Below are positions 52,658-62,295 of a stretch of DNA of 64,000 nucleotides, one piece after another. The position numbers were made by a program, and so were the translations under genes. This stretch comes from Candidatus Poribacteria bacterium. Lineage in GTDB: Bacteria; Poribacteria; WGA-4E; PCPOR2b. The notes under the pieces are model-generated. The model saw only the letters and a program-made list of their open reading frames with translations. It had not been told where the DNA came from and searched no databases. The DNA lies in the NCBI GenBank assembly GCA_003635265.1, contig PYIZ01000034.1, positions 228,242 to 292,241 on the forward strand. Reading direction: 5' to 3'. Position 1 is the first letter of the stretch, and every line of letters begins with the position of its first letter.

Positions 52658-54394
52658 ATGACTAGTCACATGACGAACGAAGAAGTAAAATCTGCGCTGC
52701 ATCGTGGAACCGATTTTTTAATGCAGCAGCAAAACTCGGCGGGCAATTTTGAGGGGCAACTCTCTTCAAGTACCTTCCCCACTTGTGCTTACGCTTGGGT
52801 GCTCTTTGCCCAAGATCAGTCGCCGGATGAAGCATTAATCGATTGGTTGATTAAACACCAGAATCCCGATGGCACATGGGGACTTGATGCAGCCAATCAG
52901 CCGAATCGAGAAGCCACACTGTTTGCACAACTAATTTTGGAGCAGGTGTGGCAACAGCAACCCAACCCGCAACTTGCTGGAGTCCTTGCACGTATCCCTC
53001 CGTATCCGCTGAACCTTGCCCTGATAAAACTATCCTACGCAGCCTTCGGCGACTTCGATTGGAACAAGCTAACTATTCCGAAACGTATGCTCCCTGTGAT
53101 GACGCTGGCGAAAAAGCTGCTGACGAAGTTCCCCTTCCTCCAATCGTTCCTCAAGCCACCAACTAATGTCCTTCCACCAGTTGACCTATTCCACACCCGA
53201 ACCTTTGAGACCCTGTTCATCGCGGAGCAGCACACGCTTGTGCCAGTCTTCATCCTGATTGAACTCAATACCACTCGACGACCAGAGATGATTGCTTCAT
53301 TGGTCAGTTGGCTCATAGAACATAAGCTTTCCGATAATAGTTGGTTTCGCGTGAATTACATCACCGCGTTGTCGGTGTTAGCACTCATTGAACTTCAAAA
53401 GCATATAACAGGTCGCCAAGACACCTTTAATCCTGAACCAACGGAGTCTGCTCAATCAGAGGAGATTCAGAGGTTAATCGACGGCGGAATCGCATGGCTG
53501 CAATCGACACGGAACCCAGACGGTGGTTGTCGAGAGGCGTTAAATCTCAATATTTGGGACACGGCACTAAGCGTACTCACGCTCATTGATATTGGCAATG
53601 TAGACGCGAATAACACCATTCAACGCGCAGGCAGGTGGTTTATTGACAACCAGAATCCGGATGGCGGTTGGGCATTCTCGGCGATGGGAAGGACCGGTAG
53701 TCTTCTGAGCGACGCTGATGACACGGCGTTAGCCACACTTTCATTACTGCGAGCAAAGATACCCAGCGGTGCTGAAGCGATTCAGCGAGGACTTGATTGG
53801 TTGAAGGCACACCAAAGTCCCGACGGAAGTTGTAGCACATATCTGCCGGGCCAAGGTGATGTAGGGTGTGTGAGTCTTACCGCTCACGCAATCGAAGCAT
53901 GGTGCGAAGCGACAGGCATGGAAGTAGAAATAGATCGAGCCTGTCGGTGGCTGGAAGGTCAAATTTCCAAAGAGGGATATTGGTCGGATCTTTGGCTTGC
54001 CAAACGGACTTATGGAACAGCTTGTGCTATTGTCGGTTTGATCAAAGCAGGGAAGGCTACCTCTCCGGCGATTGCGCGTGGGGTTCGTTGGCTTGAGTCG
54101 GTGCAAAACAGTGATGGTGGTTGGGGCGAGGATATGTTCGGCAATCTGACCGATAGCACGGTCGAACAGACGGGTTGGTGTACCTATGCCCTATTGCTTG
54201 TTGATCCCGAGAGTGCCGCTGCTCGAAAGGGATTGGAGTTTCTCCTTAATCGTCAGCGTCCGGAGGGTTCATGGGATGCTAGTTGTGTCGGTATCTATTG
54301 GGAGATTATCGGCGGTTACGCGGATCCCATTTACGCCGTGGTTTTCCCGCTGCTTGCGCTGAATCAGTATTTGAAGGGGACCAACGGCATCTAA
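52658..54394 (+). CDS. Squalene-hopene-cyclase-like class II terpene cyclase
   Basis: 578 residues, shorter than typical squalene-hopene cyclases (~630). The catalytic DxDD motif is present at residues 352-355 (SDADDTALATLSL). Several QW-type repeats occur: HQNPDGTWG, NPDGGCRE, NQNPDGGWAF, QSPDGSCST, NSDGGWGED and RPEGSWDAS. The late ADPIYAVVFPLLALNQY resembles the C-terminal fold of the family. It could cyclise squalene or another isoprenoid. No other hopanoid gene is nearby; a glycosyltransferase follows. Confidence 0.85.
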   Translation: MTSHMTNEEVKSALHRGTDFLMQQQNSAGNFEGQLSSSTFPTCAYAWVLFAQDQSPDEALIDWLIKHQNPDGTWGLDAANQPNREATLFAQLILEQVWQQQPNPQLAGVLARIPPYPLNLALIKLSYAAFGDFDWNKLTIPKRMLPVMTLAKKLLTKFPFLQSFLKPPTNVLPPVDLFHTRTFETLFIAEQHTLVPVFILIELNTTRRPEMIASLVSWLIEHKLSDNSWFRVNYITALSVLALIELQKHITGRQDTFNPEPTESAQSEEIQRLIDGGIAWLQSTRNPDGGCREALNLNIWDTALSVLTLIDIGNVDANNTIQRAGRWFIDNQNPDGGWAFSAMGRTGSLLSDADDTALATLSLLRAKIPSGAEAIQRGLDWLKAHQSPDGSCSTYLPGQGDVGCVSLTAHAIEAWCEATGMEVEIDRACRWLEGQISKEGYWSDLWLAKRTYGTACAIVGLIKAGKATSPAIARGVRWLESVQNSDGGWGEDMFGNLTDSTVEQTGWCTYALLLVDPESAAARKGLEFLLNRQRPEGSWDASCVGIYWEIIGGYADPIYAVVFPLLALNQYLKGTNGI

Positions 54395-54458
54395 ATGTGC
54401 TTATGAGTTTGGAGGCCCCCGACTTATCGTTTTTCGCTCATGTTAAGATTTAGTGCAA

Positions 54459-54523
54459 AGAAACCGAGTTTTGAAGTCCCGATTCTCGGTATCCTCGACG
54501 AGTCGGCAAAAAACTCGGTTTCT
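54459..54523. repeat. 14-bp inverted repeat between cyclase and glycosyltransferase
   Basis: AGAAACCGAGTTTT (54459-54472) pairs with AAAACTCGGTTTCT (54510-54523). CCGATTCTCGG hairpins lie between the arms. Further on, a CCCGAT-GT-ATCGGG repeat occurs near 54557-54570. Confidence 0.6.
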
Positions 54524-54620
54524 CTTCGTGTTCCGCTCGTTCCGCAAGGCGGAATCCCGATGTATCGGGACTTGCACTTTCTTTTTATATGAGCCTCGTT
54601 TTTCTTACGGTTCACGTCGT

Positions 54621-55292
54621 ATGATTTCTGTTATTATTCCGGTTCTCAACGAAGCGAAGATTTTAGACCAATCGCTATCTCGACTCACACCTCAACTAAA
54701 GGGTCATGAGTTGATTATTGTTGATGGGGGCAGCATCGACGAAACCTCGTTGATTGCAAAAAGGTATGGACAGGTAATTGCCGCTGAATGTGGCAGGGCT
54801 CGTCAGTCAAATGTAGGTGCCGCAGCGGCAAGGGGAGATATTCTACTTTTTTTGCACGCAGATGTGTGGCTCGACTCTGGAGCCATTGAAGGCGTTGAAA
54901 CCGCAATCTCAGTGGGTTATATCGGCGGAGCGTTCAAACAGCGAATTGAAGGAAACCATCCCTTGTATCGGTTGATTGAGCGTGCAGCCAACTTCCGAGC
55001 AAAACGGCTGCGAATTTTCTACGGCGACGGTGGAATTTTCGTTCGCCGCACCTACTTCGATCAAATTGGTGGATTTCCCGATATTCCAATCATGGAAGAG
55101 GTTAGATTTTCTCGGAAACTCTGTCAACATGGCGAGGTAACGCTTGTCGAACCGAGAATCCACATCTCCGCCCGCCGCTGGCAAAAGAACGGCATCCTCC
55201 GCACGACCCTAACAAACTGGCTTATCACCTTGCTCTATCTACTACGAATTCCCCCGCATCACCTTGCAAAGCTGTATCGCCATATTCGGTGA
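54621..55292 (+). CDS. Family 2 glycosyltransferase (TIGR04283-like)
   Basis: 223 residues from ATG 54621; longer frames upstream run through repeat sequence. The start SVIIPVLNEAKILDQSL is typical of GT2, then IIVDGGSIDET, FLHADVWLDSG (metal-site-like), and GGFPDIPIMEEVRFSRKL. It matches the small soluble GT2 proteins annotated as TIGR04283 (linked with radical-SAM or selenium genes in other bacteria, which are not seen here). It is likely to modify the cyclase product or a related lipid, but this is inference. Confidence 0.85.
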   Translation: MISVIIPVLNEAKILDQSLSRLTPQLKGHELIIVDGGSIDETSLIAKRYGQVIAAECGRARQSNVGAAAARGDILLFLHADVWLDSGAIEGVETAISVGYIGGAFKQRIEGNHPLYRLIERAANFRAKRLRIFYGDGGIFVRRTYFDQIGGFPDIPIMEEVRFSRKLCQHGEVTLVEPRIHISARRWQKNGILRTTLTNWLITLLYLLRIPPHHLAKLYRHIR

Positions 55293-55337
55293 TCCGCGAT
55301 CCAACCAAATGACCTACCAACATCGATCTTGGTGAAT

Positions 55338-56588
55338 CTACTCCCGATATCCCTGCTTTGCCCAGATCTCTTTCGCATATGCGACTGTTGCCTCCGAAGG
55401 CTGAATATCACCGAGGATGCTACTTGACGGTTGACCCTCTTTCTTACGTTTTGGATCTGGGGACCAGTCATCATTTTCATACGACTTACGCACCGATTCT
55501 GAGCGAAAATCGGGGACTTCGATTGGGACAGAATCAGTGAGGGTAGAACGCCACGCAAGAATACCGACGATGCTCATATCGATCCCTCGATAAACGTCCA
55601 AGTATGGTTGTTCACCTGTCCGGATCGCTTCTGCAAAGTGATAAGTGGTAAAGAAATCGCCGCCACCATGCCCTGCGGTTGTTGCTTCGTTATGATGGGT
55701 TGGAAAATCGGGTTTGTAGACGATTTCGGTTTCTTCCCCTTCATCTTTCTCCCACGGCTCACGCCACACCCGCAGACGTTGTTTGTCGCCATGACGGCTG
55801 TTTTCCATCAATCCCTTATTGCCGTGGATACGGACGTAGTTACCGTGCCCGCGCAATGCACCATGCAGGGATTTCATTACCGCACCGTTATCCATCCGGC
55901 AAATAATGACAGCGCAGGTGTCGCTGCGTTTCATGTGCATCGTCTGGGTTGAATCGTCGAAATCGTAGGGCACTACAAATCCATTCACCTTCACAGGACG
56001 GGTGTCTGTGATATACATCACCGGCGCAATGGAGTGGGTACAGTAGTAGGTAGATGGAATCCAATTACGCCAGTGGTTGGTCCCGCAGCTGCGAGCGAGT
56101 TTGACTTCGGCAGGATCTGGGTGTACATACTCCCCTTCACCGTACTTAAATTCACCGATCCGCCCCGCTCTGTACAGGCGATGCATCTCCTGATTATAGG
56201 CCATATACGGATAGTTCTCGGCAAACAGATAAATCTTTCCACTTTTTTCAAATGCACGTGCCAATGCTACCGCTTCTGCCAACGTGTGACAGGCAGCACA
56301 CTCACTCATCACATGCTTGTCCGCGGCAAATGCCCTGATTGCGAAAGGCGCGTGCTCGTGAAAATAGTTAGCAAGCACAACTGCATCCATGTCGTGTTCA
56401 AGGAATTTGTCATAGTTAGTGTAAGTGGTTACGCCGAGTTGGTCACCGACCTGTTGCAGTTTCTCCTCCCACGTATCGCAGATAGCCACCAACTCAAGCC
56501 CGACCGCTATTGCGGATCGCATAAAGGATTGCCCGCGTCCTGCCCCGACAACCCCCACGCGGATGGACTTATTTCCAGAAGTCTCCAT
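55338..56588 (-). CDS. Gfo/Idh/MocA-like oxidoreductase with altered EKP motif
   Basis: 416 residues, ATG 56588 with GGAGGT upstream. Rossmann motif VGVVGAGRGQS at the N-terminus. The position of the usual catalytic EKP reads E96-C97-A98 (SECAACHT), so the catalytic lysine seen in the relative at 14264 is missing. The C-terminal domain has YYCTHSIAPVMYIT. It may be an oxidoreductase with a changed mechanism or a non-redox relative. The fold assignment is firm, the activity is not. Confidence 0.9.
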   Translation of the reverse strand: METSGNKSIRVGVVGAGRGQSFMRSAIAVGLELVAICDTWEEKLQQVGDQLGVTTYTNYDKFLEHDMDAVVLANYFHEHAPFAIRAFAADKHVMSECAACHTLAEAVALARAFEKSGKIYLFAENYPYMAYNQEMHRLYRAGRIGEFKYGEGEYVHPDPAEVKLARSCGTNHWRNWIPSTYYCTHSIAPVMYITDTRPVKVNGFVVPYDFDDSTQTMHMKRSDTCAVIICRMDNGAVMKSLHGALRGHGNYVRIHGNKGLMENSRHGDKQRLRVWREPWEKDEGEETEIVYKPDFPTHHNEATTAGHGGGDFFTTYHFAEAIRTGEQPYLDVYRGIDMSIVGILAWRSTLTDSVPIEVPDFRSESVRKSYENDDWSPDPKRKKEGQPSSSILGDIQPSEATVAYAKEIWAKQGYRE

Positions 56589-56598
56589 ATCATATACC

Positions 56599-56647
56599 TC
56601 CCATAGAACAAAAAAACCTTGCGAAGGCTCGAAACCTTCGCAAGGTT
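56599..56647 (-). terminator. Rho-independent terminator of dnaK
   Basis: On the minus strand a 13-bp perfect stem (AACCTTGCGAAGG, 56615-56627 on the plus strand, pairing with 56635-56647) has a 7-base loop and is followed by a T-run. It lies about 80 bases after the dnaK stop. Confidence 0.88.
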
Positions 56648-56729
56648 ATGATTTTCAACTTAATCTGGTTTTTTAAGTGCCTGACACGTTAGCAAAAACA
56701 CGAATATCAAAACACTTGAGTCCAACATC

Positions 56730-58688
56730 CTACTTCTTGTCCCCATCAGCTTTCTTGTCGTCATCAACAACTTCATAATCAGCGTCGATGACTTCACCGT
56801 CAGCCGATGAAGATGTGGGCTGCGGTTCATCTGTTGGTGCGCTCTGATACTCTGGTCCTGCAGATGGATCGCCACCAGCCTCAGCGGTCCGCTTATAGAG
56901 CTCTTCCGAAGCCTGATGCCAGACCTGCATTAGACTTTCAGTTTTAGCTTTAATATCCTCGGTGTTCTGGCTTTCTAGGGCTTTCTTGAGTTCATCGACA
57001 GCATTTTCAACATTACTCTTGATTGCCGCATCAACCTGATCGCCAAACTCACCGAGATTTTTCTCCGTCTCGTAGATCAGCGAATCTGCTTGATTATGTA
57101 CCTCTACCTCTTCGCGCTTTTGCTGGTCTTCAGCGGCGTGGGTTTCGGCATCCTTGACCATCTGGTCAATTTCGGCTTCGGACAGTCCCGACGAAGCGGT
57201 AATGGTAATGTGTTGTTCCTTACCTGTCGCCTGATCCTTTGCTGAAACATTGAGAATACCGTTTGCGTCAATGTCAAACGCCACCTCAATCTGTGGCATA
57301 CTGCGCGGTGCAGGTGGGATGCCATCGAGTTGAAAACGACCAATCGTTTTGTTGTAGACTGCTTGCTCCCGTTCACCCTGCAATACATGTACATCGACAG
57401 TAGTCTGATTGTCTTGCGATGTTGTAAAGATTTGCGATTTCTTGGCTGGAATCGTTGTATTCCGCTCAATGAGTCGAGTGAATATTCCGCCCAGCGTTTC
57501 GACACCCAACGACAGAGGAGTTACATCAAGCAGCAAAATATCTTTCACGCCCTCATCGCCAGAAAGGACACCGCCTTGAATTGCGGCACCAATTGCAACA
57601 ACCTCGTCGGGATTCACCCCCTTATGGGGTTCCCTACCAAACAGTCGCTGGACAGCCTCTTGGACCTTCGGCATCCGTGTTTGTCCACCAACCAATATGA
57701 CCTCTTCAATATCACTTGCAGATAGCCCTGCATCGGCAATGGCTTTCCGACACGGTTCAAGCGATCGTTCAACAAGATCGTCGGTAATCTGCTCAAGTTT
57801 TGCACGGGTCAGATTGACATTGAGGTGTTTCGGTCCGCTTGCATCTGCAGTAATAAAAGGCAGATTAATATCGGTTTGCATAGCAGCTGAGAGTTCACAC
57901 TTCGCTTTCTCCGCAGCCTCTTTCAACCTTTGCAGTGCCATGTTGTCCTTACGGAGATCTATTCCTTGCTCCCGCTGAAACTCTTCAGCGAGCCAGTCGA
58001 TGATCTTTTGGTCGAAATCGTCACCACCGAGGTGGGTATCGCCGTTGGTGCTCTTGACTTCAAACACACCATCACCGATCTCAAGGATTGAGATATCAAA
58101 AGTACCCCCGCCCAGATCGTATACTGCAATATTTTTGTCTTTCTGATTGTCGAGTCCGTAAGCTAATGATGCAGCTGTTGGCTCATTGATAATACGAAGC
58201 ACTTCCAAGCCGGCGATTCTACCTGCGTCCTTTGTTGCCTGACGCTGCGAATCGTTAAAATAAGCAGGGACTGTGATGACAGCTTGCGTCACCGAATCAC
58301 CAAGGTAGGATTCCGCGGTCTCTTTCATTTTCTGAAGAATCATCGCGGAAATTTCAGGTGGTGCGTGCTGCTTATCCGCAACTTTTATGGAGACATCCCC
58401 GTCTTTATCGCTCTCAGCCTCATAGGGAACACGGTTTATTTCTTCACTAACCTCGTTGTACTTACGTCCCATAAATCGCTTGACGGAGAAGATAGTATTT
58501 TTCGGATTGGTGACAGCTTGCCTTTTGGCAACTTGCCCAACCAATCGCTCACCCTCTTTCGTAACAGCAACAACAGAGGGCGTTGTTCTGGTGCCTTCGG
58601 CATTTTCGAGCACTTTCGGCTCACCGCCTTCTAAAACAGCGACACACGAATTTGTGGTTCCCAAATCAATTCCAATGACTTTACTCAT
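56730..58688 (-). CDS. dnaK: Hsp70 chaperone DnaK
   Basis: 652 residues. Start ATG 58688 with GGAGGGA; an upstream in-frame start at 58703 covers the ribosome site. Typical blocks are [64 protein letters not shown] and [14 protein letters not shown]. The acidic tail ends in YEVVDDDKK. An ATP-dependent folding chaperone. grpE and dnaJ are not adjacent. A response-regulator gene lies 65 bases upstream in the same direction. Confidence 0.98.
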   Translation of the reverse strand: MSKVIGIDLGTTNSCVAVLEGGEPKVLENAEGTRTTPSVVAVTKEGERLVGQVAKRQAVTNPKNTIFSVKRFMGRKYNEVSEEINRVPYEAESDKDGDVSIKVADKQHAPPEISAMILQKMKETAESYLGDSVTQAVITVPAYFNDSQRQATKDAGRIAGLEVLRIINEPTAASLAYGLDNQKDKNIAVYDLGGGTFDISILEIGDGVFEVKSTNGDTHLGGDDFDQKIIDWLAEEFQREQGIDLRKDNMALQRLKEAAEKAKCELSAAMQTDINLPFITADASGPKHLNVNLTRAKLEQITDDLVERSLEPCRKAIADAGLSASDIEEVILVGGQTRMPKVQEAVQRLFGREPHKGVNPDEVVAIGAAIQGGVLSGDEGVKDILLLDVTPLSLGVETLGGIFTRLIERNTTIPAKKSQIFTTSQDNQTTVDVHVLQGEREQAVYNKTIGRFQLDGIPPAPRSMPQIEVAFDIDANGILNVSAKDQATGKEQHITITASSGLSEAEIDQMVKDAETHAAEDQQKREEVEVHNQADSLIYETEKNLGEFGDQVDAAIKSNVENAVDELKKALESQNTEDIKAKTESLMQVWHQASEELYKRTAEAGGDPSAGPEYQSAPTDEPQPTSSSADGEVIDADYEVVDDDKKADGDKK

Positions 58689-58753
58689 CCGAAATCCCTC
58701 CATAACAAATTAATGATAATTGTTGATTGATTATTGATGTAGGTATCTGCTCA

Positions 58754-59248
58754 CTACTTATGTCTGATAATCCGAATCCATCGGAAAATACTTAATCTCT
58801 TCACCTGAAGCGTCTGGGTGTTCCGACCTGTTGAAACCTCCCGCCTGCTATTTTGATGACGCGATATCGATTGTTGTTTAAGGTCTAACGCGCGGGAAAC
58901 GAATCCCAACAGCTGTGGCAAATCTATCGGTTTTGATATGAATGTGTAGGCACCCGCTTCAAAAACGTCAAATTTTACACCCTGTGATGTGTTTGCGCTC
59001 ATAATGATCGCAGGCACGCTTGGCTGAAACCGCTTAATCTGTTGAAGCAGTTCTGCGCCCGTTGTATCTGGAAGATTAAAATCTAGGAGAGCAAGATCTA
59101 TCGACACTTCCCGAACAATTTCTAAGGCTTCATACCCAGTCTCTGCGGACACAGCATCGTAGCCGGCACGACTTAAAACCTCATCTAAGACCTCTAAAGA
59201 AGCCATATCATCATCAACTAGTAGAATTCGATAACTGTGCCGGATCAT
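58754..59248 (-). CDS. Response regulator, receiver domain only
   Basis: 164 residues. The receiver domain (residues ~7-125) has ILLVDDDMAS, phospho-aspartate in LALLDFNLPDT and K in FISKPIDLPQL. A short polar tail follows with no DNA-binding domain. It is upstream of dnaK and could share its transcript. Confidence 0.9.
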   Translation of the reverse strand: MIRHSYRILLVDDDMASLEVLDEVLSRAGYDAVSAETGYEALEIVREVSIDLALLDFNLPDTTGAELLQQIKRFQPSVPAIIMSANTSQGVKFDVFEAGAYTFISKPIDLPQLLGFVSRALDLKQQSISRHQNSRREVSTGRNTQTLQVKRLSIFRWIRIIRHK

Positions 59249-59464
59249 CTTTTAGTGCCCTTTCCTTCCACTTCCAACGATACACATCTTCTCACGGACG
59301 AAATCCGTGTTTACGTAGCAGATTATCAGGCAATATACATGCCAACCTAATAATCATAGACAGCAACGCACACAACAGCCGGAGGTTTCCTATAAATGTC
59401 AGAATGGCAACATCGTATTTGGAAATGCTTGTCAATATGACGCACCATACCTAATGAACTATCG

Positions 59465-62167
59465 CTACTTTGCTTCCAGCCAACTCGCACCCGCATGGCT
59501 ATCAACCTTGATGGGCACATCGATCTGACAGGCATTCTCCATCAGGTGTGTGATCTCGGTCAAGACCTCCTCCTGCTCGGATTTTGGTGCTTCAAACACC
59601 AACTCGTCATGGACTTGTAGCAGCAATTTTGTCCGCTTACCACTCTTCGTCAGATAATCATGAATCCCAAGCATAGCAAGTTTAATGAGTTCTGCGGCTG
59701 TGCCTTGCATTGGGGCGTTAATAGCGACACGTTTGCCAAACTCTTGCGTGTTTCGATCAGCAGCTTGGATTTCTGGGACATAGCAGCGTCGTCCGAGGAG
59801 CGTTGTGACATATTCTTGTTCTTGTGCTTTCGCAACAATCCTGTCAAAATAGTCCTTGACCCCAGCATAGGTCTGAAAGTAGTTGTCGATTAATTGTTGA
59901 GCTTCGCTAAATTCGATCTGAAGTTCGTTGGACAGACGGAACGCACCTACACCGTAGACGATGCCGTAATTCATCGTTTTTGCCTGACGACGCATATGAT
60001 CGTCAATCTCCTCCGGCGGTAGACCAAAGATGAGAGAAGCGGATTGTGCATGGATATCCAGATCTTGCTCAAAGGCTTCCCGAAGGCGGTCATCCCCGGA
60101 GAGGTGGGCGAGGATACGTAGTTCGATCTGCGAGTAGTCTGCAACAATCAGTGCATGATCATCATCGCTAGCGACGAATGCCCGGCGAATCTCCCGCCCT
60201 TCAGCGGTTCGTACCGGGATATTCTGTAGGTTTGGATCGCTGCTGCTGAGGCGTCCTGTCCTTACCCCGGCTTGGTGGAACGATGTGTGGATGCGTCTTG
60301 TATCCGGGTTAATCAACCCAACGAGTGCGTCGGTGTACGTGGATTTAAGTTTGGAAAAAGACCGATATTCCAAAATCAACTCTGGCAATGGGTGGTGTGG
60401 AGCTAACCTTTGTAAAACTCTAATATCAGTTGAATAGCCGGTTTTGGTTCGACGCGTCAGATTCTTCGGCAGATCGAGCTCTTCAAATAAAAGCTGCCCA
60501 AGTTGTTTTGGCGAATTGATATTAAATTCCTGTCCTGCTTCTGCGTAGATCTGATCCATTTTCTGATCGAGACGCTCTTGGAATTCACCCGATAATTGTC
60601 TGAGGTAATCGCCATCCACCTGAATACCTGTCAACTCCATATCGGCAAGCACAGGGATTAATGGCATTTCAATATCGTGGAAAATATCCGTCAGTCCTTC
60701 TGCCGTTAGCTCCGATTCAAATTTGTTCTTGAGTTGCAGCGTGATGTCCACATCTTCGCAAGCATACTCTGTAATCTGTGGGAGCGGCACCAGATCCATC
60801 GTGATCTGTTTCGAGCCTGTGCCGATAAGGTCTTTAATCGGAATCATCTTGTGGTTCAGATGGGTGAAGGCGAGGTCATTCAGACCGTGGCTGGATGATG
60901 CTGGATGCAACAACCCAGAAGCGAGCATCGTGTCGAACGAGATGCCTTTCAAGTCTGCGCCGTGACGTTTGAACACCTTCAGGTCATATTTTATATTCTG
61001 CCCGACTTTTTGGTGAGAAGCCTCCTCAAGAATGGGGCGGAGCACCTCTAAAACCTGATCTTGGGAGAGCAAAGATGGTGTATCGAGCAGGGAACTCAGA
61101 ATCGGAATGTAATATCCCTCATGCGGAGTGGTGGTGATGGCAATACCAACAATCTGAGCATCAATTGGATTGGTTGAGGTTGTCTCCAAATCTACGGAAA
61201 ACTCCCCATCCTCCTTGAGTTTCTCAACAAGATGCGTCAAGCCAACTTCATCCGTAATCATTTGATAGTCTGCATCCGGTTTCGGCATTTCCTGGTCTGT
61301 TGTAACTTGGTCAAGTAGGCTGCGGAACTCAAGCTCGCGGAAAAGTGCTACCAACACTTTGTTGTTTCTCTGTTCAACTTTACACCCTTCAGGTGTGATA
61401 GGCAGTTCAAGAGCGGTTTCGAGGGTTGCCAGTTTCTTGCTCAGTAGTGCGTCGCTCTCCCCTGCCTCCAGCTTGGTGCGGAACCGATCTGGTACTTCAT
61501 CAAGGCGCTGGAGGAGGATTTCGATCTCACCAAATTCAGAGAGCAGCTTAGGAGCGGTCTTTTCTCCAATGCCGCTGACGCCGGGGATCTGATCAACACT
61601 ATCGCCTGCAAGCGCAAGGTAATCGGGGATTTGATACGGTTCTATCCCGTAACGCCTTTTGCAGGCTGCCGCATCGTAGATTTCGTATCCACCACGCGGA
61701 TTGACGCGATGCACCTTAATCTTTGGTGAGATCAGCTGAAGCATATCCTTGTCGTTGGTCATAATCATCACATCGAATCCCGCTGCTTCGGCTTGCTTCG
61801 CCAACGTTCCAGCGACATCATCTGCTTCGTATTCGTCCATTTCCACGGTCGGGATACCCAGTGCCTCGACAATTTTCCGCACATACGGGAATTGGGAAAT
61901 GAGTGCATCCGGGGTTGGCGGGCGATCTGCCTTATAGGCGGCATAAAGTTCATCTCTTTTGCTTTTACCACCGCGATCGAAACATATCGCTATGTAATCA
62001 TTACCTTCTTCAAGCAATTTCAGCAGCGTTCTTGTGAAGCTAAGGATTGCAGCGGTCGGTTGACCTTGGGAGTTAGTCAGTTGTTGCTGCATTCCATAAA
62101 ATGCGCGATAGACAAACGCTGTACCGTCAATGATTAGCAACTGTTTCGTGTCGTTTTGTTCTGCCAT
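59465..62167 (-). CDS. polA: DNA polymerase I
   Basis: 900 residues. The N-terminal 5'-nuclease domain is present (LLIIDGTAFVYRAFYG, YEADDVAGTLAKQA). The 3'-5' exonuclease is complete: FSVDLETTS, GQNIKYDLKVF and YACEDVDITLQL. Polymerase motifs are VADYSQIELRILAHL (A), RRQAKTMNYGIVYG (B) and LQVHDELVFEAP (C). The O-helix position that is Phe762 in E. coli is Tyr734 here. It fills gaps and removes primers in repair and replication. A promoter is proposed just upstream. Confidence 0.98.
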   Translation of the reverse strand: MAEQNDTKQLLIIDGTAFVYRAFYGMQQQLTNSQGQPTAAILSFTRTLLKLLEEGNDYIAICFDRGGKSKRDELYAAYKADRPPTPDALISQFPYVRKIVEALGIPTVEMDEYEADDVAGTLAKQAEAAGFDVMIMTNDKDMLQLISPKIKVHRVNPRGGYEIYDAAACKRRYGIEPYQIPDYLALAGDSVDQIPGVSGIGEKTAPKLLSEFGEIEILLQRLDEVPDRFRTKLEAGESDALLSKKLATLETALELPITPEGCKVEQRNNKVLVALFRELEFRSLLDQVTTDQEMPKPDADYQMITDEVGLTHLVEKLKEDGEFSVDLETTSTNPIDAQIVGIAITTTPHEGYYIPILSSLLDTPSLLSQDQVLEVLRPILEEASHQKVGQNIKYDLKVFKRHGADLKGISFDTMLASGLLHPASSSHGLNDLAFTHLNHKMIPIKDLIGTGSKQITMDLVPLPQITEYACEDVDITLQLKNKFESELTAEGLTDIFHDIEMPLIPVLADMELTGIQVDGDYLRQLSGEFQERLDQKMDQIYAEAGQEFNINSPKQLGQLLFEELDLPKNLTRRTKTGYSTDIRVLQRLAPHHPLPELILEYRSFSKLKSTYTDALVGLINPDTRRIHTSFHQAGVRTGRLSSSDPNLQNIPVRTAEGREIRRAFVASDDDHALIVADYSQIELRILAHLSGDDRLREAFEQDLDIHAQSASLIFGLPPEEIDDHMRRQAKTMNYGIVYGVGAFRLSNELQIEFSEAQQLIDNYFQTYAGVKDYFDRIVAKAQEQEYVTTLLGRRCYVPEIQAADRNTQEFGKRVAINAPMQGTAAELIKLAMLGIHDYLTKSGKRTKLLLQVHDELVFEAPKSEQEEVLTEITHLMENACQIDVPIKVDSHAGASWLEAK

Positions 62168-62199
62168 TGTTTCTTACCTACGCTTTTCCTATGTGCTGT

Positions 62200-62227
62200 G
62201 TAATAAATTATGATTCATTGAAGTCAA
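62200..62227 (-). promoter_or_regulatory. Probable polA promoter
   Basis: On the minus strand TTGACT (62227-62222), 16-base spacer, TATTAC (62205-62200), about 33 bases before ATG 62167. Confidence 0.5.
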
Positions 62228-62295
62228 GCCAACCAACAAGCGATGCGTTTTATTGGACGGTTCTGGCTGTTTCGGCGGTCCCCGATATAGCCCTA

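Noticed and set aside
54453..54620. Extended N-terminus of the glycosyltransferase
   Set aside because: It translates repeat sequence; ATG 54621 puts the GT2 start motif directly at the N-terminus.
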